Source: Bacillota bacterium
GTDB taxonomy: Bacteria > Bacillota > Clostridia > Oscillospirales > Acutalibacteraceae
Reading direction: 5' to 3'
Assembly (NCBI GenBank): GCA_023460155.1
Contig: JAEWRF010000162.1
Span: 1 to 13,467, forward strand
Length of the DNA: 13,467 bases
Made by a program: the position numbers and the translations under genes. This document shows positions 7,902 to 13,467 of this stretch, piece by piece. Numbering within the stretch: position 1 is the stretch's first letter; every line of letters starts with the position of its first letter. The notes under the pieces are model-generated. The model did not search any database. It had not been told where the DNA came from and saw only the letters and a list, made by a program, of their open reading frames with translations.

Positions 7902-8789
7902 CTACACTTTCTCGCTCTGGCTCTTGCCCAGCAGACCTGTGGGCTTAATCAGCAGAACAATAATCAGAAGGCCGTATGTGATTGCTTCATACCAGCCGGG
8001 AGCAATATATACTTTGACGAAGATTTCGATCAGACCCACAAGCAGGCCGCCCACCATGGCGCCGGGAAGACTGCCGATGCCGCCGATAACCGCGGCGATA
8101 AACGCTTTCAGGCCCAGCATCATGCCCATGTCCGTCGTGACGCGGGGATAGGTGCTGCAGTACATCAGCGCCGCCACGCCGGCCAGGCCGGAACCGATGG
8201 CGAACGTCAGGGTGATGATCTTGCCGACATTGATGCCGACGAGGGTGGATGCCTTTTTATCCTGCGGAACGGCGCGCATGGCTTTGCCGATCCGCGTATA
8301 CTTGACAAACAGATTAAGCCCGAACATAATGGCCAGCCCGATGCCCAGCGTCAGCAAATATTTCACCTGCAGATGCGCGCCGAGGATGGGAAGGGTGTGT
8401 ATTGCAAAGATCGTCGGAACCGCCTGAGGGTTCGGCCCGAACACCACCATGGCGAGATTCTCAAGAAAAAGGCTCATGGCCAACGCCGTGATCAGCGCGG
8501 ACATCGGGCCGGCGTTCAGCACCGGCCGGTAGGCGATAATCTCCACCAGTACGCCCACAATCGTGCAGGCCACTACGGCGGCGATTACGGAAAGCCATGC
8601 CGGCATTCCGCTGTTTACCAGCACCGGAATAGTAAACAATAAGGTATAGCCGCCCACCATGAGAAAATCTCCGTGGGCAAAGTTGATCATTCTTATAATT
8701 CCGTACACCATGGTGTAGCCCAGCGCAACAAGCGCATAAATGGCACCTTGGTTTAATCCGTTTACCAGGCTCTGGATCAGTAAAGACAT
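7902..8789 (-). CDS. livH: Branched-chain amino acid ABC transporter, permease LivH
   Basis: A 295-residue membrane permease, the normal size for LivH. It begins LIQSLVNGLNQGAIYALVAL and contains the family motif TMVYGIIRMINFAHGDFLMV (about residues 26-45), the coupling loop AMRAVPQDKKASTLVGINV and IGGIGSLPGAMVGGLLVGL near the end. The reading frame is open 36 codons further upstream, but the ATG at 8789 is chosen because AGGAGG lies directly before it with good spacing and because all known LivH proteins begin at this helix. It follows livJ after a 178-base spacer that holds hairpins, and its stop lies 10 bases before livM. Confidence 0.96.
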   Translation of the reverse strand: MSLLIQSLVNGLNQGAIYALVALGYTMVYGIIRMINFAHGDFLMVGGYTLLFTIPVLVNSGMPAWLSVIAAVVACTIVGVLVEIIAYRPVLNAGPMSALITALAMSLFLENLAMVVFGPNPQAVPTIFAIHTLPILGAHLQVKYLLTLGIGLAIMFGLNLFVKYTRIGKAMRAVPQDKKASTLVGINVGKIITLTFAIGSGLAGVAALMYCSTYPRVTTDMGMMLGLKAFIAAVIGGIGSLPGAMVGGLLVGLIEIFVKVYIAPGWYEAITYGLLIIVLLIKPTGLLGKSQSEKV

Positions 8790-8895
8790 CCAGGCGCCTC
8801 CTCTCCTATTCCAAAAATGGATCATTTTTCCCCCGGCAGCGCCGGCGGTCGTATCAGGTAGGGGCAGGGGTGATTTTGTTTTAAATAACAACAGC

Positions 8896-8932
8896 ATTGT
8901 GATACGGAAGAGCGTTTCCCCCGTATCACAAT
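8896..8932 (-). promoter_or_regulatory. livJ-livH intergenic hairpin (candidate attenuator or mRNA processing/stability element)
   Basis: In the 178-base gap between livJ and livH, ATTGTGATACGG and CCGTATCACAAT form a perfect 12-bp stem with a 13-base loop. On the - strand it is followed by the T-rich but interrupted GCTGTTGTTATTT, so it would be at most a leaky terminator. A smaller hairpin, CCGGC-AGC-GCCGG, lies at 8833-8845 closer to livH. Such elements between binder and permease genes commonly let the cell make more binding protein than permease. The structure is seen; the role is inferred. Confidence 0.65.
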
Positions 8933-8967
8933 TGCTGCACTGCGCTTTTTTGTCAGCTATCCGACGA

Positions 8968-10212
8968 TCACGGTGCGATCGTCTTCAGCCACTTGACCTT
9001 GCCGTTGTCATAGGTGTTGATGACAACTGCCTTTTGCGCGTTCCGGTCGGCATCCAGCGTAAAGGTTCCGCCAACGCCGGTGAACTTCATGCCCGTCATG
9101 CCCTTGACCAGAGATGCAGTGTCGGTAGCGCCGGAATCGTCGGCTGCCTTTTTCAGCATGTAAATTGCATCATAGTACAGAGCGGCGCATGCGTTCAGGC
9201 TCTTGTCGCCGTATTTCTGCTTATACTTGGTAACAAACTTGACAACTGCGGGAGCGGTATCCTCGTTGGAGTAGTGGTTCGTGAAATAGCAGTCTTTAAA
9301 GGAAGCCTCATGTCCGGCCGTGTTGGAACCGTCCCAACCGTCGCCGCCCATGATCTTGCCGTTGAAGCCCGCTTCTCTTGCCTGCTCAACCAGCAGCGGA
9401 ACGGTATCAAGGAAGCAAGGATAATAGAGGAAGTCTGCTCCGGACTGAACAACCTGCGAAGCCTGTGCGGTGAAGTCGGTGTCCTTCGTGGTGCAGGCGC
9501 CGGTGTAGACAACCTGCATGCCGTTTGCCTGAGCGTTCTGTACGAACGCATCCTTCAGGCCGTTCGAATAGTCATCGTCTTTTGCATAGACAACGGCGAT
9601 CTTCTTGACGCCCTGTTCCTGAGCAAACTTGGCAGCCATTTTGCCCTGATAAGGATCAATGAAGCAGTCGCGGAAAATCGTCGGGCCAACCTGCGTCACC
9701 TTGACGTTCGTCGCACCTGTCGCCAGAAGAAGCATGTTCTGCTGCTTTGCGAGCTGCGCCATCGGAAGGGTTACGGAAGAGAAGAAAGCGCCGACGATTG
9801 CGTCGGGCTTTTCCGGCGCCAGGCTGTTGTAAGCGTTGACCGCCTGCTTGGAATCGCCGCCGTCGTCAACCACTTTGCCGCCGTTCAGAATCTGAACATG
9901 CGTGCCGCCGCCCGCGTTGATTTCTTCCACGGCCATGTTGATCGAGTTCTGAGCGCCCTGGCCGTAAATGGCGGAGCCGCCGGTCATGGAACTGATAACG
10001 CCGATCTTCACAACCTTGCCGTTGCTTGCGGCAGCCGCACCGGAAGAAGCAGCCTCGGAAGATGCCGCTGCAGAAGACGCAGCCGCGGAAGATGCCGGTG
10101 CTGCGGACGACGCCGCAGCAGAACTGGCGCTCTGGGTGCTGCCCCCGCAGCCGGATAATGTTGCGGCCAGCATTGCAGCCGACAGCAGAAGTGATAAACT
10201 CCGTTTTTTCAT
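8968..10212 (-). CDS. livJ: Branched-chain amino acid ABC transporter, substrate-binding lipoprotein LivJ
   Basis: A 414-residue lipoprotein: signal peptide MKKRSLSLLLSAAMLAATL, lipobox LSGC with Cys22, then a Ser/Ala-only spacer (about 24-63). A type I periplasmic-binding fold follows, starting VVKIGVISSMTGGSAIYGQG. Ligand-pocket landmarks of the Leu/Ile/Val-binding family are visible: SMTGGSA, the LLLATGATN segment (usually SATN) and GGDGWDG. The C-terminal part (YYDAIYMLKKA, GMKFTGVGGTFTLDADRNAQ) is typical. The start with GGGGGG five bases upstream is preferred over an ATG eight codons earlier. It captures the ligand outside the membrane for LivHMGF. The exact ligand (Leu, Ile, Val, another amino acid or a small amide) cannot be read from sequence. 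Confidence 0.95.
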   Translation of the reverse strand: MKKRSLSLLLSAAMLAATLSGCGGSTQSASSAAASSAAPASSAAASSAAASSEAASSGAAAASNGKVVKIGVISSMTGGSAIYGQGAQNSINMAVEEINAGGGTHVQILNGGKVVDDGGDSKQAVNAYNSLAPEKPDAIVGAFFSSVTLPMAQLAKQQNMLLLATGATNVKVTQVGPTIFRDCFIDPYQGKMAAKFAQEQGVKKIAVVYAKDDDYSNGLKDAFVQNAQANGMQVVYTGACTTKDTDFTAQASQVVQSGADFLYYPCFLDTVPLLVEQAREAGFNGKIMGGDGWDGSNTAGHEASFKDCYFTNHYSNEDTAPAVVKFVTKYKQKYGDKSLNACAALYYDAIYMLKKAADDSGATDTASLVKGMTGMKFTGVGGTFTLDADRNAQKAVVINTYDNGKVKWLKTIAP

Positions 10213-10217
10213 AATTG

Positions 10218-10316
10218 CCCCCCTGTTGATTTTCAAAAATTAAAGGGGTTCGACACTCATCACCATAACCCTGCACCGCAATGCCGAAGTTACGAAGACT
10301 TGTGTTAAACCCCTTT
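10218..10316 (-). promoter_or_regulatory. Structured 5' leader of livJ with mutually exclusive pairings (candidate riboswitch/translational switch)
   Basis: On the - strand, AAAGGGGTT (10316-10308) pairs perfectly with AACCCCTTT (10250-10242). The stem continues after a 2x2 internal loop with ACAC/GTGT, and encloses a 45-base region containing small hairpins (AAGT/ACTT and GCAT(TGCG)GTGC). The closing stem is followed by AATTTTT. The same CCCCT arm can instead pair with AGGGG of the livJ ribosome binding site (10224-10220). One fold would free the ribosome binding site and the other would hide it. It matches no riboswitch or T-box class that I recognise. Confidence 0.5.
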
Positions 10317-10342
10317 GTTTGACAACACAATATAAATATCTA

Positions 10343-10373
10343 CGGCGTTGGAAACATCTATTGGCTTCCGCCG
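10343..10373 (-). promoter_or_regulatory. First hairpin of the livJ leader
   Basis: Just after the expected transcription start, CGGCG-GAA pairs with TTC-(CAA)-CGCCG, giving eight base pairs with a three-base bulge and a loop of about a dozen bases. It may protect the transcript 5' end or be part of the leader switch. Confidence 0.4.
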
Positions 10374-10387
10374 CTCTTTATTTAATT

Positions 10388-10416
10388 ATGATATTCCAGA
10401 AGTCGCAAAATTTCAA
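10388..10416 (-). promoter_or_regulatory. Sigma-A-type promoter of livJHMGF
   Basis: On the - strand TTGAAA (10416-10411) and TATCAT (10393-10388) are separated by exactly 17 bases; each box matches consensus at five of six positions. The start would be near 10381, giving a leader of about 169 nt before livJ. AT-rich DNA upstream could act as an UP element. Confidence 0.7.
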
Positions 10417-10459
10417 TCTTATTTTTAATTTCATAACTATTTAAATGCAAATTAGTCAC

Positions 10460-10489
10460 ATTATAGGTCACTTGCCACTTGAATATTAA
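10460..10489 (-). promoter_or_regulatory. Possible second, upstream promoter for the liv operon
   Basis: On the - strand a perfect -10 box TATAAT (10465-10460) has only a poor -35 box (TTAATA, 18-base spacing). The -10 box is flanked by direct repeats GTGAC at a 12-base period (GTGAC-CTATAAT-GTGAC), which may be a regulator site. Evidence is the boxes alone. Confidence 0.35.
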
Positions 10490-10774
10490 TTTAAATTAGT
10501 TTGTGCTGAATTTATTTAACCTTTTTAACTTTATATCAATATTAATTCGGACAAGGGCCCCGAACTGCCCGGGAACAGGGGCATTTTTCTACCCAATTTC
10601 TCCCTATTTTTTTTGATTTTTTGCCTAAAAAATTCCCATAGAATATTCTGAATTTTGAATTATCTGCCGGAGAAGCCTGAGGAAAAAGAGGCTGCCAATT
10701 CCAGACCTGTGCGAATACAGACCTGAAATGGGCAGAAACTATCTTCCAGAAATGATTCCGCAGTGAAAAAGCGC
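10490..10774 (+). other. Non-coding intergenic stretch, partly AT-rich, with a terminator-like hairpin
   Basis: No open reading frame here has a credible start, ribosome binding site or recognisable product. The left part is strongly AT-rich. At 10566-10588 a short stem TGCCC/GGGCA with an 8-base loop is followed by TTTTT on the + strand, like a weak terminator, although no + strand gene lies before it. A T-rich run follows at about 10606-10622 and a 10-base palindrome AGAATATTCT at 10640-10649. The GC content rises again from about 10665. Confidence 0.6.
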
Positions 10775-10803
10775 TTGACACGGCGGGCAGCCGGGGATAT
10801 AGT
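10775..10803 (+). promoter_or_regulatory. Promoter of the asparaginase-family gene
   Basis: A perfect -35 box TTGACA (10775-10780), a 17-base GC-rich spacer and a -10 box TATAGT (10798-10803, five of six) make this the best promoter in the window. The transcript would start near 10810, about 68 bases before the asparaginase-family gene. Confidence 0.82.
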
Positions 10804-10826
10804 GTTCCTGCAAAGAGACACTATAT
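10797..10826 (+). promoter_or_regulatory. Inverted repeat overlapping the -10 box: candidate operator
   Basis: ATATAGTGT (10797-10805) and ACACTATAT (10818-10826) form a perfect 9-bp inverted repeat with a 12-base spacer. The half-sites are 21 bases centre to centre, two helical turns. The left arm contains the whole -10 box and the right arm lies just after the start site, the placement expected of a repressor. An RNA hairpin is less likely because the left arm lies mostly upstream of the start. Confidence 0.6.
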
Positions 10827-10877
10827 TGAAATGGGAACCGGTCTGCTCTGCGCGGCCCGGCGGAAAGGGATGGAAAA

Positions 10878-11816
10878 ATGGGATACGGATTGATCGGAAC
10901 ATGGAAGCTGGCGCTGGACGGCGTGACAAAGGCGGCCGCGCTTCTGGAACAAGGGGCGGCCGTAAAGCAGGGGATTGAAGCCGCCGTCACGGATGTGGAG
11001 GACAACCCCGCCTGCAGCGCCGTCGGTTTCGGCGGACTTCCGAACCGCGAGGGCATCGTGGAGCTTGACGCGGCGTACATGGACGGAGAAACGCTGGGCT
11101 TCGGCGGCGTCATGGGGGTGCAGAATATCAAAAACCCCATCCGTGTCGCCATGAAGCTGAGCACACAGAACCGGGATTTTCTCCTGTGCGGAAAGGGAGC
11201 CGAAGCGTACGCGCAGCAGAACGGCTTTGAATTTTTCAACATGCTCACCCCCAAGGCACGGGAACAGTGGCTTCAAAAAAAGGCCCGCGCCGCGGAACCG
11301 GCGGAAGATGCTTCCTCCGGCGCGCACGACACGGTCTGCGTGATCGGCCTTGATTCCGCCTCCCATATGGCGGCGGGCGTTTCCACCTCCGGTCTGCCCA
11401 TGAAGCATCCCGGCCGCGTAGGCGACAGCCCGCTGATCGGTTCGGGAATCTACTGCGACGGGGACATCGGCGGCGCGGCCGCCACCGGAATCGGCGAAGA
11501 CATCATGAAGGGCTGCCTCTCCTTTGAGATTGTGCGCCGAATGGCGGACGGGGCCTCCCCGCAGGATGCGTGCGCGGCGGCCCTGACCTCCCATCTGAAG
11601 CGGCTGGAAAAATCCGGACTTGTTTCCGAGTGCATCGCCGTAATCGCCATGAACCGGAACGGTGATTTCGGCGCGGCCACTAATCTGGACGCCTTCGCTT
11701 TTATTCACGCGGCGGAGGGCGAAGCTCCGTCCGTTTATTTCGCGCGGAACCGGGGCGGAGTGATGGACACCGTCCCCGCGACGGCGGAGCTTCTCGCCGC
11801 CTATCACGACGAATGA
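10878..11816 (+). CDS. N4-(beta-N-acetylglucosaminyl)-L-asparaginase / isoaspartyl peptidase family (Ntn hydrolase, T2)
   Basis: A 312-residue protein of the asparaginase_2 family. These enzymes are made as one chain and cut themselves before a Thr that then becomes the nucleophile. Here the cut would be at HD|TVC, making Thr152 the active residue. The alpha part carries GFGGLPN, LDAAYMDG, NPIRVAMKLS and LLCGKGAEAYAQQNGFE. The beta part carries STSGL, HPGRVGDSPLIGSGIYCD and the substrate-binding GAAATGIGEDIMK. There is no signal peptide, so it acts in the cytoplasm. It may split GlcNAc-Asn from glycoproteins, or free Asn or isoaspartyl peptides; the sequence does not decide. The residue after the nucleophile is Cys where family members usually have Gly. 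The ATG at 10878 follows AAAGGGATGGA; its own promoter and operator lie upstream. Confidence 0.9.
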   Translation: MGYGLIGTWKLALDGVTKAAALLEQGAAVKQGIEAAVTDVEDNPACSAVGFGGLPNREGIVELDAAYMDGETLGFGGVMGVQNIKNPIRVAMKLSTQNRDFLLCGKGAEAYAQQNGFEFFNMLTPKAREQWLQKKARAAEPAEDASSGAHDTVCVIGLDSASHMAAGVSTSGLPMKHPGRVGDSPLIGSGIYCDGDIGGAAATGIGEDIMKGCLSFEIVRRMADGASPQDACAAALTSHLKRLEKSGLVSECIAVIAMNRNGDFGAATNLDAFAFIHAAEGEAPSVYFARNRGGVMDTVPATAELLAAYHDE

Positions 11817-11850
11817 ATCCGGCAGACCTGCGGGATCCCGTCCTTCTTTT
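11817..11850 (+). terminator. Weak terminator candidate after the asparaginase-family gene
   Basis: ATCC-G-GCA (11817-11824) pairs with TGC-G-GGAT (11829-11836) around a four-base loop, with one G-G mismatch. The T-rich TCCTTCTTTT comes only after a short gap. The stem is short, so termination may be partial. Confidence 0.3.
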
Positions 11851-11861
11851 GGGGCGGCATC

Positions 11862-11890
11862 TTTTCATTTTGCCCGGTTTCTGCTATGCT
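11862..11890 (+). promoter_or_regulatory. Possible promoter of the propeller-like lipoprotein gene
   Basis: TTTTCA (11862-11867) and TATGCT (11885-11890) are 17 bases apart, each matching consensus at four of six positions. The start would fall near 11897, about 40 bases before the lipoprotein ATG. Confidence 0.45.
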
Positions 11891-11903
11891 TTCAGCAGAG
11901 GGT

Positions 11904-11920
11904 AATCCATTTTATGGATT
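11904..11920 (+). promoter_or_regulatory. Short perfect inverted repeat in the lipoprotein 5' leader
   Basis: AATCCAT-TTT-ATGGATT is a perfect 7-bp inverted repeat with a three-base loop, placed between the putative start site and the ribosome binding site (AAGAAGGG). It could be an operator or a leader hairpin that affects translation. Confidence 0.35.
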
Positions 11921-11937
11921 GAAAGAAGGGTCCTTCG

Positions 11938-12801
11938 ATGACAGGAAAGCGATTTGCAGTTTTCGCCCTCGGTCTCCTGATCCCGTTCCTCCTTGCCGCC
12001 TGCGCCGCACAAGAACCGGGGCCGCAGGAATCTTCCGTACCCCCTTCCGCAGCGTCTGCGGCCGAATCCTCAGCGGCGCCATCCCCCGCACCTTCTGCGG
12101 CCGAATCCTCCTCGGCGCCATCCCCTGAATCTTCTCAAGCCGAATCCTCCTCCCTGCCGCCGTCCTCCGCAAAGCCGGCTTCCGGTTCCGCGTCTTCCGG
12201 CGGAAAGGCCGTTCCCAGCCCGTCCGAACAGATTGCCGCGCTCCGGCAGGATTCCTCCGTTTCCCAGTTTGAGGTTTCGCACCATTCCGGGCAGATCGCG
12301 GTAGCCAGAAAAGCGGGGGATGTGATGAGTTTCTCCATAATTGATACCAAATCCGGTCGGGAAACCGCCGTGCCGTCGATCTCCGGGAACCTGTACGACC
12401 CGAAGTGGTCGTTTGACGACAAGTATCTCATCGTTGAGGAAGGGACCGCCATTCGTCACACCACGCATCTGCTGATCGCTTCAACGTTCAGGGAAAAGGC
12501 CGCTTTGGGGGTCACAGCCGCTATCTGGGCATCCTCCGGTGATTATCTCGCTATTTCCAAGGTCAACCAGCTAAAACCGACGGTGGAAATGGAGCTCGAC
12601 GGGACGACGGACGTTTTCCTCTATCATGCGGATACGCTGTCGGAAAAGCTTCTCCTGAAAGCGGATTCGGATACCCTATATACGCCGGAAAAATGGGACG
12701 GAGCGAATCTGTATGTCCGCAAATCCAGCCTGACCTCCAACACAAGCGAAACCGTCTGCCTTAAAGTCCTTCTTGCCACCCCCGTCCAGAGCGGGCCGTA
12801 A
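11938..12801 (+). CDS. Lipoprotein with Ser/Ala/Pro repeat spacer and beta-propeller-like C-terminal domain, function unknown
   Basis: I do not recognise a named family. The 287-residue protein starts with a lipoprotein signal ending LLAAC (Cys22). Residues about 28-100 are Ser, Ala, Pro and Glu only, built from a 13-residue repeat (about SAAESSxAPSPxx); this would reach through the cell wall. The remaining ~190 residues are beta-rich. They contain DPKWSFDDKYLIVEEG and AAIWASSGDYLAISK, which resemble the P-x-W-S-x-D-G-x-x-(I/L)-(A/V) turns of TolB/WD40-type propeller blades. There are too few blades for a full propeller, so it may be a partial propeller or a related sandwich. AAGAAGGG precedes the ATG. 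It has its own likely promoter, and its neighbours do not reveal a role. Confidence 0.85.
   Translation: MTGKRFAVFALGLLIPFLLAACAAQEPGPQESSVPPSAASAAESSAAPSPAPSAAESSSAPSPESSQAESSSLPPSSAKPASGSASSGGKAVPSPSEQIAALRQDSSVSQFEVSHHSGQIAVARKAGDVMSFSIIDTKSGRETAVPSISGNLYDPKWSFDDKYLIVEEGTAIRHTTHLLIASTFREKAALGVTAAIWASSGDYLAISKVNQLKPTVEMELDGTTDVFLYHADTLSEKLLLKADSDTLYTPEKWDGANLYVRKSSLTSNTSETVCLKVLLATPVQSGP
12055..12155 (+). repeat. 39-bp imperfect tandem repeat (about 2.6 copies) coding for the lipoprotein spacer
   Basis: Units begin at 12055, 12094 and 12133. The first 32 bases of units one and two differ at only two positions, and the third is more diverged. The 39-base period equals 13 codons, so unit number can change without breaking the frame. 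Confidence 0.75.
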
Positions 12802-12834
12802 AAGCGGTCGAACCCGGTCAATTCTTTAAAATGC

Positions 12835-12863
12835 TTGCAAAAATCCCGCAAAATGGTTATGAT
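12835..12863 (+). promoter_or_regulatory. Promoter of the HAD phosphatase gene
   Basis: TTGCAA (12835-12840) and TATGAT (12858-12863, five of six) are separated by 17 bases. The start would be near 12870, giving a leader of about 30 bases before the TTG start codon. Confidence 0.6.
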
Positions 12864-12899
12864 CTAAGTATCTAATCAATGAAACGGACGGGTGATTCT

Positions 12900-13467
12900 T
12901 TGTACCGGGCTTGCATTTTCGATTTGGATGGAACTCTTTCCGACACGCTGGAATCGATCGCATACTATTCCAACGCCGCGCTGACGCAATGCGGTTACCA
13001 CGCGATTCCGACCGCCGACTACCGCCGGATCGTGGGGGACGGAGCGGACGTGCAGATGCACCGGATGCTGAACACCCTGCGCGGCGAGGGGAATTACACC
13101 GAAGAGGACATCAAAACGCTCCGCTCGGTCTATAACGCTTTGTACGCAAGCGATCCGCTGTACCTCGTAAAGCCTTACCCTGGCATGGCCGAAACGCTGA
13201 GCCTTCTGAAGCGGAACGGTCTTCGCACGGCCGTGCTTTCCAACAAGCCCGACGCATGGGTGCAGCCGATTGTGCGGGGCCTTTACCCCGCCGGGAGTTT
13301 CGACCTTTGCATCGGCCAGCGCCCGGAGATCCCCCGCAAACCCGCGCCGGACGGCGCGCTGCTGATCGCCCGGGAATTCGGAGTGCTGCCCTCGGAGTGC
13401 CTGTATGTGGGGGACACCAACACGGACATGAGAACGGGCGCCGCGGCCGGCATGGAAACAGTCGGGG
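12900..13467 (+). CDS. HAD-superfamily phosphatase, phosphoglycolate phosphatase-like (partial, cut by window end)
   Basis: The first 189 codons of a HAD hydrolase of subfamily IA. Motif I is FDLDGTLSD (nucleophile Asp8, acid Asp10), a helical cap follows (about 20-90), then motif II VLSNK, motif III Lys in RKPAPD and motif IV GDTNTDM. This is the full catalytic set; the extreme C-terminus is outside the window. Such enzymes act on small phosphorylated metabolites in the cytoplasm, with phosphoglycolate a common guess. The start is taken as TTG at 12900: GGTGA lies at the right distance, and relatives begin M-Y-(R/K)-A-x-I-F-D. An in-frame ATG at 12879 (adding seven residues) has no ribosome binding site and sits within about 10 bases of the expected transcript start. 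Confidence 0.9.
   Translation, partial: MYRACIFDLDGTLSDTLESIAYYSNAALTQCGYHAIPTADYRRIVGDGADVQMHRMLNTLRGEGNYTEEDIKTLRSVYNALYASDPLYLVKPYPGMAETLSLLKRNGLRTAVLSNKPDAWVQPIVRGLYPAGSFDLCIGQRPEIPRKPAPDGALLIAREFGVLPSECLYVGDTNTDMRTGAAAGMETVG

Noticed and set aside
6707..7948. Open frame of 413 codons on the + strand across livM
   Set aside because: Antisense shadow of livM; the product is rich in His, Asp and Arg, as expected from the complement of hydrophobic helix codons.
8790..8897. 36-codon N-terminal extension of livH
   Set aside because: It would cover the intergenic hairpin, is unlike LivH N-termini, and the AGGAGG before 8789 fixes the start.
10026..10135. Repeat-like Ser/Ala codon run in livJ as a possible mobile or CRISPR-like repeat
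   Set aside because: It is irregular in DNA, stays in frame and simply codes the Ser/Ala spacer after the lipobox.
8740..10158. Open frame of 472 codons on the + strand across livJ
   Set aside because: It is the antisense shadow of livJ and its spacer; the product is Arg/Cys-rich at the end and shows no recognisable domain.
10213..10320. T-box or other known riboswitch before livJ
   Set aside because: The T-box AGGGUGGNACCGCG element is absent, and no conserved core of a class I know could be matched. The element is kept only as an unclassified candidate.
10542..10929. Small - strand frames over the intergenic region and the start of the asparaginase-family gene
   Set aside because: They lack ribosome binding sites, overlap the strong + strand promoter and encode no recognisable product.
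12802..12834. Terminator after the propeller-like lipoprotein gene
   Set aside because: Only 4-bp GC pairings with mismatches could be found and no T-run follows directly; not supportable.

Overview
The window (13,467 bases, rather GC-rich apart from one AT-rich intergenic stretch) looks like a chromosomal piece from a Gram-positive anaerobe of the class Clostridia, perhaps of the Oscillospiraceae/Ruminococcaceae type. That placement is an inference. It rests on three lipoproteins with clear lipoboxes, long Ser/Ala(/Pro) spacers after the lipid cysteine in two of them, strong AGGAGG-type ribosome binding sites and a heterodimeric ABC exporter of the LmrCD/TM287-288 kind. No mobile element, CRISPR array, tRNA or rRNA was seen.

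Region 1 (1-5238, + strand) is an export operon. It holds the end of one ABC half-transporter, a complete second half-transporter that overlaps it by ATGA, a short EmrA/HlyD-like adaptor without a coiled-coil hairpin, a long lipoprotein adaptor with an Ala/Gln-rich coiled coil, and a secreted protein with two TolC-like (outer-membrane efflux protein) helical repeats. All run in one direction with small gaps and good ribosome binding sites, and they end at a strong hairpin terminator. The set resembles a complete tripartite exporter (pump, adaptors, TolC-like duct) in a cell that otherwise looks single-membraned. This is the most unusual protein-level feature of the window.

Region 2 (5320-10416, - strand) is a branched-chain amino acid type (Liv) ABC importer in the order livJ-livH-livM-livG-livF: lipoprotein substrate binder, two permeases, two ATPases. 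It converges on the export operon across back-to-back terminators. livJ has a recognisable promoter (TTGAAA-17-TATCAT) and a leader of about 169 nt. In the leader, a 9-bp closing stem shares its CCCC arm with the G-rich ribosome binding site, so it is a candidate RNA switch. A 12-bp hairpin separates livJ from livH and could set the ratio of binder to permease.

Region 3 (10417-10877) is an AT-rich divergent intergenic region with no convincing gene. At its right end lies a near-consensus promoter (TTGACA-17-TATAGT) whose -10 box is inside a 9-bp inverted repeat, a likely operator.

Region 4 (10878-13467, + strand) holds a glycosylasparaginase/isoaspartyl-peptidase family Ntn hydrolase, a lipoprotein of unknown function with a 39-bp tandem repeat and a beta-propeller-like C-terminal domain, and the start of a HAD phosphatase cut by the window edge. 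The last two each have their own plausible promoter. The asparaginase and the Liv importer may both serve amino-acid scavenging, but only their adjacency suggests it.
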